In this document: positions 35,375 through 45,139 of the stretch, piece after piece | How positions within the stretch are numbered: the first letter of the stretch is position 1 | Layout: each line of letters starts with the position of its first letter | From: Leucaena leucocephala | Lineage: Eukaryota > Streptophyta > Magnoliopsida > Fabales > Fabaceae | DNA: 64,000 nucleotides | NCBI GenBank assembly: GCA_037074615.1 | Contig: CM073520.1 | Coordinates: 31,429,527 to 31,493,526 of the forward strand | Direction of reading: 5' to 3' | Program-made: the position numbers and the translations under genes | Notes under the pieces: model-generated | The model's database searches: none | Told to the model about the DNA's origin: nothing | The model's input: the letters and a program-made list of their open reading frames with translations, nothing else

Positions 35375-37337
35375 CTATTTGTAAATGCATATATGGTAAT
35401 GATTTACCATTCAATTTGGTAAGAAGTTCGTTGTTTATTTAAATGTTAAACTCAGTTAGTGAATATGGTAGGGGTTTGAAACCTCTTACTTATCATGAGT
35501 TGAGAGTTTCTTTCTTAAAAAAATAGTTGATAAAATTCAAGAAAATTTAGAAAAGTATAAAAGCAAATGAATAGGAGAAATGGGGCTGCACGTTGATATG
35601 ATGGTTAAACAGATAGTAAAAGGACGTCTCTTACTATTTTTTTAGTAAATAGTCTTGGTGGGACAATTTTGTAAAATCTATAGACACAAGTAGTATGATT
35701 AAAGATTCTAAACAAATGTTTGAAATTATAGACAACATGGTTGAGGAAATTGGGGAGGATAATGTAGTGTAAGTTAGGACAGATAGTGCCTCAAATCTTG
35801 CGGCAATGGGGAAGATGTTAGAAGAGAAGAGAACAAACTATTTTAGTCCCATTATGCGGCACATTGCCTATATCTAATCCTTGAAAATGTTGGGCAGCTT
35901 CCAGTATTTTATAATACCATCACAAATTCAAATAAAATAGCAACCTTCATCTATAAGGATACATGTATCCTTAACTTGTATAGAAAGTACTTCAAGGGAA
36001 GAGAATTAGCTAGATTAGCCGTGACAAGATTTGCAACATCTTATCTTACGTTAAGTTGAATATTGCAGCAAAAGAATGCTCTCCAGACGATGTTTGCTTC
36101 AGTTGCAGACATGGTTTTTACTATTTCTATATTTTGGAATTCCATCAAATATTGCTTGAGGTGTGTGGCTCCACTTGTAAAAGTTTTGAGACTTGTAGAT
36201 AGTGACTCTAAACCTGCCATGCCATATATTTATGAAGCAATAGATAGAGTCAATAAGAAATTGCTGAAATTTTTCAAAAAAAGGAATCAAAATATAAGGT
36301 GTGGAAGATCATTGATACTTGTTGGAATTTGAAACTACATAGGCCCTCCATGAGCCGCCTAAGTTTTATGCAATTTTAAATATTTATTGTCTGAGTATAT
36401 GTTAGAAAAGCAAAATTTATTTATTGTTTTATTATGTTCCATTATGACAAAAAATTTAATGCGAACAACAGTTTATTATGGTTTGTTTATATGGAACTAC
36501 AGAGAAAATGGTTCCAGATAGAAGGACAAAATTTGCAATTGATCAACAACTAGAGGCATTCAAGGTTGCTAAGGCGCTTTTTAGAAGGAGCATGGCAATA
36601 AATACTAGAGACAAAAAGCAACCTGGTACCTTTCTCTCTAGTTTCTACTATTTTTTAGAATTTAATTTTTAATCCTAAATGAATGTAAATTTTGGAAAGC
36701 ATTCCTAAAATATTATTGCATTTGTTTTGGTAGCACTTTTGTGGAAAGTTATGGAGGTGAAGGTAACGAGTTACAAAAGGTAGCCCTGAAAGTTGAGTCT
36801 CACATGTAGTGCTACCAGAGATAAGAGAAATTGGAGCATCTTTGATCATTTGCATACTAATCGAAGAAATTGCTTAAAGCAACAAAGGTTAAATGCACTT
36901 GTATTTGTCAAGTACAACCGTCAACTTGAGATGGGACAAAAGAGTAGAGAGGACAAGGGAAAGACATATGATCCAATCTGTTTTTCAGATATTGAATCTG
37001 ATAATGTGTGGATTACTGAAAAAGAAAAATATGTGCTTGCTAATTAATGGGTCATGGATGGACATACATGAAAATTACACTCTTGATTAGGGAGCTCCAA
37101 GCAAGAAAAGGAAGAGAGGTATAATATTTTATTTAAAACTAAACTTAGGTTGATTCTAGTTTAAAACTTGAAATATATACCATCATACTTAAGTTTTTTT
37201 TCTAGGTCCAACAAACTTGAATGCCTAAGCCAATTCCAAGGAGAAATCTATAACAGGACAAGAGAGAGAATGTTGAAGATGGGGAGGAGGAGGATGAAAA
37301 AGTGACATTGTTAATTGAGGATGATGATGAATTGATC
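35375..37337 (+). mobile_element. hAT transposon copy, right arm of palindrome
   Basis: The plus strand carries the inverted partner of the left arm, roughly 80-85% alike by eye, with many stops and frameshifts. The DUF659 region lies at about 35440-35990 (SWWDNFVKS, NMVEEIGEDN). The hAT C-terminal dimerisation region is kept at about 36730-37020 (VESYGGEGNELQKVALKVES, then SATRDKRNWSIFDHLH and LKQQRLNALVFVKYN), the canonical ERxFS/NWSxF-type block of hAT transposases. An intron-like GT-AG stretch lies at about 36625-36735. The match to the left arm ends near 37337. Confidence 0.88.
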
Positions 37338-37820
37338 CCTAGTTATTACCTCGCCTATATAAGAGGTAACTTATCAAATTGTAAGGCACGATTAATCTGA
37401 ATATCATGAACTTATAGTCTCTCCTCACTCTATTCTTCTCTCATGCTTCTTTCTCTCCTCTCTCTCCCTTACTCTTATCTCTCTTTTCTCTACACCTACC
37501 ACATCAAAAGGCAAATCAAAGTTTGAAGGCCGTAAATAGGCTTTGACCAGCCTATATAAAATGTAGTCTTTTAGGCTTTTGGTAGACTTCAAGGCCTACA
37601 TATTTTCAAATGGTAGGCTTTAAATGTAATTGAAATTAGTGTGGAAAATCAACTAAAGAGAGAAGTTAAAGAAAGAAACTGTTACAATGGCAATTTGCAA
37701 CCATTGATTGAAACTTGCTTATTGAAAAAGAAAAAAGATATTCATCGGTTGAGAACTTCGATACCTTGTAATAAGATACCTCGGAAATAAGATAAAATAA
37801 AGGGTAAAGAGGTATGAAGT
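37338..37820. other. intergenic, CT-rich
   Basis: It contains a CT-rich tract at about 37415-37500 and repeated AGGCCTACAT / TAGGCTTT motifs at about 37530-37620, in the style of other transposon subterminal repeats. No gene. Confidence 0.45.
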
Positions 37821-38052
37821 TGTGAGACTTTTAGAATATGAGTAGTCCGATGATCATTACTTTGACTTATACCTCATATATATACACAGTGCTTGGGGAT
37901 CAGATGAGATTCACCAAGATAAAATCAAATCTCTAATAACTACAAAATCAAATCCCTAATAACTACACATAAATCAAACCTGATATGTTTCTAATAATAA
38001 CAATGATATGATATCCTAATATTAATGATCTAGATATTAAGATATTCCCACA
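37821..38052 (-). repeat. 3' LTR of copia B
   Basis: On the minus strand it reads TGTGGGAATATC to AAAAGTCTCACA. It pairs with the LTR at 43120-43349. Confidence 0.95.
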
Positions 38053-38063
38053 CTCCCCCTCAA
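38053..38063 (-). other. polypurine tract of copia B
   Basis: TTGAGGGGGAG on the minus strand, directly before the 3' LTR. It is the same sequence as in copia 1. Confidence 0.88.
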
Positions 38064-38455
38064 GTTGGATCATAGATATTGACCATGTTCAACTTGCCTA
38101 TAAGTCGCACAAATATTTCTTCTGGTAGTCTCTTAGTGAGGATATGTGCAGTTTGTAGCTTTATAGGTATGTAGGTGAGGCACATAATCCCATCTTCTAC
38201 TTTCTCACGAATAAAGTGTCTGTCTATTTCCACATGCTTCGTTCTGCTATGTTGGATAGGGTTCAAGGCCATATTTATGGCAGCCTTGTTGTCACAAAAT
38301 AACTTCAATGGAGCATCTATCTTCAAATGAGCTTCTTTTGCAACTCTTGCTAGCCATAAAACTTCCATGATTCCTTGAGCAAGAGCTCGTAATTCTGATT
38401 CTGCATTACTTTTAGCCACTACTTTCTATTTTTGACTCTGCCAAGTGACAAGATT
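38060..38455 (-). pseudogene. copia B RNase H
   Basis: Minus-strand frame from 38419: AKSNAESELRALAQGIMEV, LFCDNKAAINMALNPIQHSR, KHVEIDRHFIREK. It is broken from the RT frame by a TAG at 38430 and a TAG at 38456-38458. These stops stand in for Gln and, by family comparison, Trp. Confidence 0.9.
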
Positions 38456-38458
38456 TCC

Positions 38459-39690
38459 CTACACAAATGTGCAGTAGCCAGAGGTTGATCGACTAGCTTC
38501 TTGTGATCCTGCCCAATCTGCATCGGTGTAGATTTCTACTGATATATTTTTGCTCTTTCTAAAGAATAGCCCACAGCCAGGAGTACTTTTTAAGTATTGT
38601 AGTATCTTGTATGCTGAGTCTATATGTTTCTTCCGTGGATCATGCATATGTTGACTGGCAATACTCACTGCAAAGGCGATATCAGGACGTGTGAGAGAGA
38701 GATAGATGAGTTTCCTAACTAACCGTTGATATCTTTCTTTGTTTGTTCCCATTTTATCCCTTTCTCGTTTCTTCTGCTTGTTCATATCTCTGTCAGTTTC
38801 CACTACAAATTTCTTTTTCTTTTGTTTCACCTTGCTGATACGGACTTTACTAGGTTTGCACCCAAGCATTCCTATTTCCTTGAGTAGATCAAGAATATAC
38901 TTTCTCTTAGAAACATAAATACCATCCTTGGATCTTGCTATTTCCATACCGAGGAAGTATTTCAACTTACCAAGGTCTTTGACCTCAAATTTATGATTCA
39001 GGGCTACCTTAATTCGATCAATCTCCTTAGTATCATTTTCTGTGACAATAATATCATCCACATAGACAATGATAATAGTGACGAGCTTATTACGACGAGA
39101 TACAAACATAGTGTGGCCAGATAAACTTTGTTGATACCCTTCAACTTTGAGAACACTAAAAAATCTGTCAAACCAGGCACGTGGTGATTGTTTCAACCCA
39201 TAGATGGATTTTCTCAACCTACACACCTGGTTATGTATTCCTTCTTCAAAGCCTGGTGGGAGTGTCATGTATACTTCCTCTTTCAAATCTCTATTGAGGA
39301 AATCATTCTTAATATCAAGTTGTTCTAGGGGCCAATCTAGATTTGCTGCTACCGAGAAGAGAACCCGTATGGTATTGAGTTTCGCAACAGGTGCAAAGGT
39401 TTCGTTGTAGTCAATACCCTACGTCTGCGTAAACCCCCGAGAGACTAGTCTAGCCTTCAACTTGTTTAAAGTACTATCAGCATTGTATTTGGGAGTGAAC
39501 ACCCACTTGCAGCTTATGGGTTTTATTCCTAAAGGCATCTGCACTATCTCCCAAGTCACATTTTTCTCCAAGGCTTGCATTTCTTCCATCACTGCCTATT
39601 TTCACTCTGGGACAGCCAAGGCCTCATGTACATTGTTAGGAATCTTGATGCTGTTAAGGTTAGTTAAAGCATGATACCTTGGAGTAAGAG
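38459..39690 (-). pseudogene. copia B reverse transcriptase
   Basis: The longest intact stretch, 39286-38459, holds SIYGLKQSPRAWFDRFFSV, the catalytic YVDD at 39053-39064, FEVKDLGKLKYFLGMEIARS, LSLTRPDIAFAVSIASQHM and the DADWAGSQEASRSTSGY block. The N-terminal RT part continues to about 39690 with several stops and shifts. The catalytic box is intact. Confidence 0.92.
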
Positions 39691-39899
39691 AAGCATAAGA
39701 AACAAAATTTTTGATAGGATGCTTTGTACATGTCCATGGTGGTTTTCTCAGTGCAATGGGAAGATCCAGATTAGCCTCACCATGTTTAGGATCTATATCA
39801 AGATTAGCCTCACCATGTTCAGGATCTATCAACAGTTCAGGAACTGGTTCTACCTTAGGGATATGATGGTCGTGGCCTCTATGATGTCAGCATGAGTAC

Positions 39900-41007
39900 A
39901 TTTTCCCCAATCTTTGTTGTTCAGATCCGTCTGGAGGCTGTAAGGGTTCATGTGGTGTGGGGAAATGGATACAATAGGTTTCACAGGTTAAGATTCATTC
40001 CAATGCTCCCCCGGAATCGAAGACTCGAGATAATATGACTTGTGCTCAATGAAGGTGATATCACGGGTACCAAACAGGTGTTTGGACACAAGATCAAAAT
40101 ATTTATAACTTTTTTGGGAGGAGGAGTAGCCCAAGAAGACACAGTGTCACGGGGATGGAACTTTGAGGGAGGTTGATGAATATAAACAAGAACATCCAAA
40201 GACACGTAGCGAAAGAGAAGACTATAAGTGAGAGATAACGTGAGTTTTTTTGTAATTCCGCAATTGGAGAGGTGAAAGAAAGCATATGACTAGGAAGACA
40301 ATTAATGAGCTGAATAGCGGTTTGGATGGCATCCCCCAATAAAACAAAGGAACATGACACTGAAATAAGAGAGCCCTAGCAACCTCAAGAATGTATTTAT
40401 TTTTCCGTTCTGCAACCTTATTTTGCTGAGGACTATAGGGATAACTGTTGTTATGAACAATTCCTTTAGCAGATAGGAAAGTTTGAAGAGAATTATTGAA
40501 GTAGTCAGTGACATTATCGGTGTAAAGGACTTTTACGGAGGTATGGAATTGGTTTTGGACAAAACGATAGAATTTGATGAAGACATTAAGGACCTCATAT
40601 TTATTTTTTAAGAAATAGACCCAACACATGCGAGTATGATCATCAATAAACGTGACAAAATATTTGGACCGAGTGCGATTAGGGATCTTAGAAGAACCCT
40701 AGACATCACTATGAATAATGGAGAAAAGGGAAGACGGTTTGTACGGAACAGGAGGAAAGGAAACACGGTAATGTTTGGCAAGAGCACAAGTATCGCAAAC
40801 AAAAGAACTTTTATTGATAGATAACTGGGAAAACAACTTTTGTAAATAGGGAACACTAGGATGACCTAGTCTTTTATGCCATAAAAGGAAAAAATCCTCA
40901 TCAGAGGTGGGGTTAGGTATAGAGGTGTGGATCTTATACCATAATGCACTCATGGTAGATATGTCGAGACAGTAAAGACCATCATACTCCTTAGCAGAAC
41001 CAATCAT
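39900..41007 (-). pseudogene. copia B integrase
   Basis: The preintegrase zinc region lies at 41007-40699 (LLWHKRLGHPS, CDTCALAKHYR). The core lies at 40629-40222, with the second Asp in YTDNVTDYF and the Glu kept in QQNKVAERKN. The tail at 40205-39981 has PPSKFHPRDTVS. Frameshifts near 40630 and 40250 break it. Confidence 0.9.
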
Positions 41008-41061
41008 CTTCCTCGATGTGAGATCCTGAAAATCACAATGAGTAGAGTAAAAATGAGCTGA

Positions 41062-41330
41062 TCAGTTTGCTTGTTTCATCAATTTGCTAATAGAAAGCAG
41101 ATTACAGGCTAAATAAGGAACATGAAGTACTGATTCAAGATGCAAAGAATCTGAGATAGTTACAGAACTGATGCCTGCTATAGGTGAAGAAATGCCTATA
41201 GCAGTAGTAATTTTCTTATTTCCTGCTAAGGGATTGTAGGTGACAAACATATTTTCATTTGATGTCATGTGATCAGAGGCCCCTGTATCCACAATCCACT
41301 ATGATGGAGGAAGAGAGGTATGTAAAGTAA
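41062..41330 (-). pseudogene. copia B aspartic protease
   Basis: The minus strand reads MDTGASDHMTSNE from 41292, the DTGA active-site loop of copia proteases, then HVPYLACNLLSISKL. The residues before the Met continue the usual W-x-x-DTGA context, broken by a stop at about 41300. Confidence 0.9.
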
Positions 41331-41489
41331 TGGGAATTATACCTTTATGAGCCATTGATGCAGATCCGTGAGGATGTTGTTTAGCTTGAAGACTTCTGAA
41401 CATACGTGCAATCTGATTTAGTTGCTCCTGACTAAAGGATGTGGATAGCTCAGATAGGGATGGTGCACTTGCTAATTCATTTAAGGCTT

Positions 41490-42353
41490 AGTGAGCTCGT
41501 GGCTTGTTTTTATGAGGCTTCCAATCAATTGGCTTGCCATAGATATCCCATCATTTTTCACGAGTGTGTCCCACCTTCTTACAGTGTTCACAGGTGGGTC
41601 GAGTCTTACTAGAAGCATTAGGGTTATTATGCTTGCTAACAAAGGCCGTAGACTCAGGAAGATGGACTCAACAGGCATAGTCTCCCTCATAGATTCTTCT
41701 TTGCGCACCTCAGCATAAGTTTTCAGAAGTGATGGTAGTATGGTATTGCTGAGAATTCTGACCCTCACAGCATTGAATTCAGCATTTAGACTAGCAAGAA
41801 AAGGAAGTATTATCCCTTTTTTAATCCTTTTATAATTTCGAACGACGTCTATAGGGGTATCCCATTCATCGTCGTCAAGAAGATCCAGCTCTTGTCAGAA
41901 TGCCACAAGATCAAGCCAGTATTCGTGCACTCCACAGGTCCCCTAAATGTATCGCCATGTACTACGTTGTAGGTTGAACAGGCGGGAATGGTCTTTGGTT
42001 ACTGAATAAGAGTCACGAACAGCTACCCAAATATCTCGTGCTATGGGTAGATATATGAAGCTTCATTTGATGTTTGGAGATATATAGTTGATAAGTCAGG
42101 AAGAAACCAAATGGTTATTGATGGTCCATTGTTGCATCTCAGGAGACGCTTCATTCGCTGGATTTTTAACAACACCAGTCAGATAAGCAAGTTTCCTACG
42201 CCCACTAACAGCATGTTTTATTGCTTGAGCCCAGTCTTGATAATTTGTCAAGGTGAGCTTGTCGGATACAATGGAAACAGGAACACTGGACGCCCCATCA
42301 AAACCTGCACTCAACCAGTGGTTCTTCTGCTTGTTAGAACCGATAGACGACAT
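41490..42353 (-). pseudogene. copia B gag with zinc knuckle
   Basis: The capsid-like protein starts at 42353 (MSSIGSNKQKN), with KLTLTNYQDWAQAIKHAV typical of copia gag. It stops at 42096. The rest of gag is in shifted frames. The CCHC knuckle CEHCKKVGHTREK is at about 41550-41595, with its last Cys codon replaced by TGA. gag is therefore truncated. Confidence 0.88.
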
Positions 42354-43101
42354 GGTGCGGTGCTATTTGTTGATGCTGTGGACTCTGAGTGGTTAAGGAG
42401 ACAGACTCAAAATCTGTGGGGCTCTAAACTCACGTTACTGTGTGCTGGACAGGAAGCTGATTCACTATGGGCTTGTCACTGGGTTGGGCTTGTTCGCTGG
42501 TGTTGCTGTTTGGGTGATTGCTCAGTGAAACTGGGCTTAACACAACACATAGGGGGCTTTTGAATAGGCTATCTCGTATGCCTAGAGATGATGACCGTCG
42601 GAGGTTACAGGACATGACCTCAAACACCTAGAACTGGACACCGTCTCAGACGCAGGCCACTGGACACTGTCGGCCGTGGGTGACTATGCGACGGTGGTTA
42701 CAGGGCACTATCTTGAACGCCAGGAGCTGGACATTGTCTCAGACACCAAACGACTTGTACTGGACGTTGTTGGGGTGGGAACGAAGGACTCTGGCAGGGA
42801 TGCTGGGGTGCTACTTGTTACTGCACATGCGAGCTTCTATCGAGAAGACCGTCGAGCTTCCGTCTCTGGACAGTAGCAGAAGCAAACTTAGTCGAGGAGG
42901 CGGTTGAGTGACGTCACTACATGGTTGTCAGACGCGGGAATAGAGGATGCCGTCGTGGGACATCATATGCTTGCTGAGTCAGAAACTCTCTATCGCGTTG
43001 CTCACTGAGTGGTCGTCAGATGCGGGAACAGAGGATGCCGTCTTGGGACATCAGACGCTCGCTAAGTCAGAAACTCTCTGTCGCGTTGCTCATTGTCGGA
43101 C
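42354..43101 (-). other. GC-richer leader of copia B with tandem repeats
   Basis: About 750 bp between the gag start and the primer-binding site, clearly less AT-rich than the rest of the element. It contains two tandem duplications. In one, GGTTACAG at 42603 and 42696 and CTGGAC at 42634 and 42727 give a 93-bp period. In the other, TGGTYGTCAGAYGCGGGAA at 42922 and 43010 gives an 88-bp period, ending near 43095. No conserved reading frame on the sense strand. Confidence 0.8.
42387..42423 (+). other. tRNA-Ser-like fragment in the copia B leader
   Basis: The plus-strand stretch GAGTGGTTAAGGAGACAGAC followed by TCAAAATCTGTGGGGCT closely matches the D-arm and anticodon arm of plant tRNA-Ser(UGA) as I recall it (GAGTGGTTAAGGAGACAGAC, then TTGAAATCTG). 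The anticodon stem CAGA/TCTG is kept; the loop reads CTCAAAA. The acceptor 5' strand is partly recognisable from 42378. The variable and T arms are absent, so this is not a tRNA gene. It lies antisense to the retrotransposon RNA. Confidence 0.65.
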
Positions 43102-43119
43102 TCTGCAGCTCTGATACCA
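43102..43119 (-). other. primer-binding site of copia B (tRNA-iMet)
   Basis: Immediately inside the 5' LTR the minus strand reads TGGTATCAGAGCTGCAGA. The first 12 bases complement the 3' end of plant initiator tRNA-Met, the standard copia primer. Confidence 0.9.
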
Positions 43120-43349
43120 TGTGAGACTTTTAGAATATGAATAGTCCGATGATCATTGCTTTGGCTTATATCTCATATATATACAGTGCTTGGGGATCAG
43201 ATGAGATTCATCAAGATAAAATCAAATCTCTAATAACTACAAAATCAAATCCCTAATAACTACACCTAAATCAAACCTAATATGTTTCTAATAATAACAA
43301 TGATATGATATCCTAATATTAATGATCTAGATATTAGGATATTCCCACA
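43120..43349 (-). repeat. 5' LTR of copia B
   Basis: A 230-bp LTR pairing with 37821-38052. It is followed outward by the GAAGT target duplication. Confidence 0.95.
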
Positions 43350-43354
43350 GAAGT

Positions 43355-45139
43355 GCATCATCAATCAATAAAAATTTATTGTGAACAACTTATAGGTAAA
43401 AATTACTTCTTTACACCATAATAAATGAGACTATGAGATATCATCTCATAATTTTATTATTTCTGGAAAATTCCAGGATCTGCCAACAAGTAAGATTTCT
43501 TACATCAGAATGCCATCATAAGACAAATATGATATCTAATTAACATTAAATATAAACATTCATATCAAAACAAGGATATAAAAACAATGAATTTATAGAA
43601 TTAAGAACATACTTGTCAAGAAGAGAACTAGCAAGTAAGTGAAGTTCACATAACTAGATCACTTGAGCTCATTGATCAACAAGGCTTAAAACATCCTTCT
43701 GTCTTCTTAACCAACACTGCAACCAAAAAATGTAATAAGTGAAGTTCAACCTAAAAGCAGGGATATTTCAATATTACATATACATCAAACAAATCCATTC
43801 TAAGAGTATATCTTTACAAGAACTTTAATATTATAAACCAGCAAAGAGATAGAGTCAAGATATAAAAGTTTTGACAAAAAGTCAGCATACAACCCTATTA
43901 AAGCAAATAAGCATTACCATTTTCTAATCAACTAAAAGGAAAAGGGCATGAAATTACTCTGATCATATTTTGCAGTGCCCAGCTGCTGGTACTAAATTAA
44001 TGTATAGAAAATTGAAATTAACATATCATTGATAATGATGATGCGGCAATCTACTGCTAATTCAATTAGGCAAGACACGGAGAAGTTGTCAGAGGAAAAT
44101 AAAATTTTCTAACAAAATGTCCATGAAAAAATTGGCATTAGTAATAGTTGAGAAACATCAAAAAGACCTTTCTCTCACATTAGGCAAAGGAACAATCACA
44201 GTTAGTTAGTCAAAAGTCAGTACTGCCTTCAATTAATCAAAGAAACAGAAAAACACAAGTATGAGCAGAGAAGCAAGAAACAGAAGTTCAAATTATAATT
44301 AGCCAATCAGTTACTGTACAGGGTGTCAGATTTAAATTAGCATAAAACTCAGAATTTCCAAAGACAGAATGATTGGATGTTACAAATCATACTGAGAAAC
44401 ACATTGGCTCTCACTCCTTTTCTTTTCTTTTGCCCGTTTTCATTCTGTGATTACCTTTTTTTAAGGCACCTTCCTATTTGTTAAAACCATTTTTTTCTAA
44501 TTTACTTCGTATGTTATGGTGAAAAAACTAATGACAACTATATCTCAAGTATAATATATCTCTCGAATTAAAGGCTGAATGAAATTAATTACTAGATCTT
44601 ACACTCACCATTCAACTCTCAAGTGGCAATCCTGAAATAGAAGGAAATTAATGTTATAGATCATATTAGATATGCTCATCCAGAAGAAAATCTGTATTCT
44701 GGAAATTACTCTTCCTAAATAGATGAGATTAAGCAGGACAATAACTAACTGTTTAAGTGATTAGATGAAGATTAATTACATAACTACTCTTTGCCATTAT
44801 TATTTTCAGTTTCTTCCCACAATGAAATGACAGCAAGACTGCAAAAAAAAAGCATGTCATCACAATCACCACAATCAAAGCTAACAACAGCCAGCAGTTT
44901 GTGTTGATTCTGATAAGCCAAAAACTTTTTAGTTCTAAGGGGACGATTTGCTGGAAACAAATGTCCAAAGCCATGAGAAGGAATCATTAGCATAGAAAAA
45001 CCAAGCAAGAAAAGGGAATAAGAGACATGAAATAGCCACCTGATATGCAGAACAGAGTAGCATGAAGGTATTTGTGAACTCCAAAGCTTATTGACATCTA
45101 GCGCATAACTCTGAACTCAGATAGCTGCCTGCTCAACGG
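43355..45139. other. no gene recognised
   Basis: DNA less AT-rich than the flanks, without a conserved frame. At about 45010-44780 the minus strand has two overlapping frames of 73-74 codons (one with a hydrophobic stretch), which I cannot assign. Together with 46.9-47.95 kb it may be intron or non-coding transcript. Confidence 0.4.

Larger units (their letters stand above)
37821..43349 (-). mobile_element. Ty1/copia element B, complete structure
   Basis: A 5.5-kb minus-strand element with both LTRs (230 and 232 bp), a perfect 5-bp target duplication GAAGT (37816-37820 and 43350-43354), a primer-binding site and a polypurine tract. The domain order is leader, gag with zinc knuckle, protease, integrase, RT, RNase H. 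I count about eight substitutions and one 2-bp indel between the LTRs (about 3.5%), so it is the youngest copia here. Every open frame has stops or shifts, so it is not autonomous. It lies 0.5 kb right of the hAT palindrome. Confidence 0.96.

Noticed and set aside
42378..42434. A functional tRNA gene in the copia B leader
   Set aside because: Only the acceptor 5' strand, D arm and anticodon arm are recognisable. The T arm and 3' acceptor strand are missing, and the loop no longer has a Ser anticodon.
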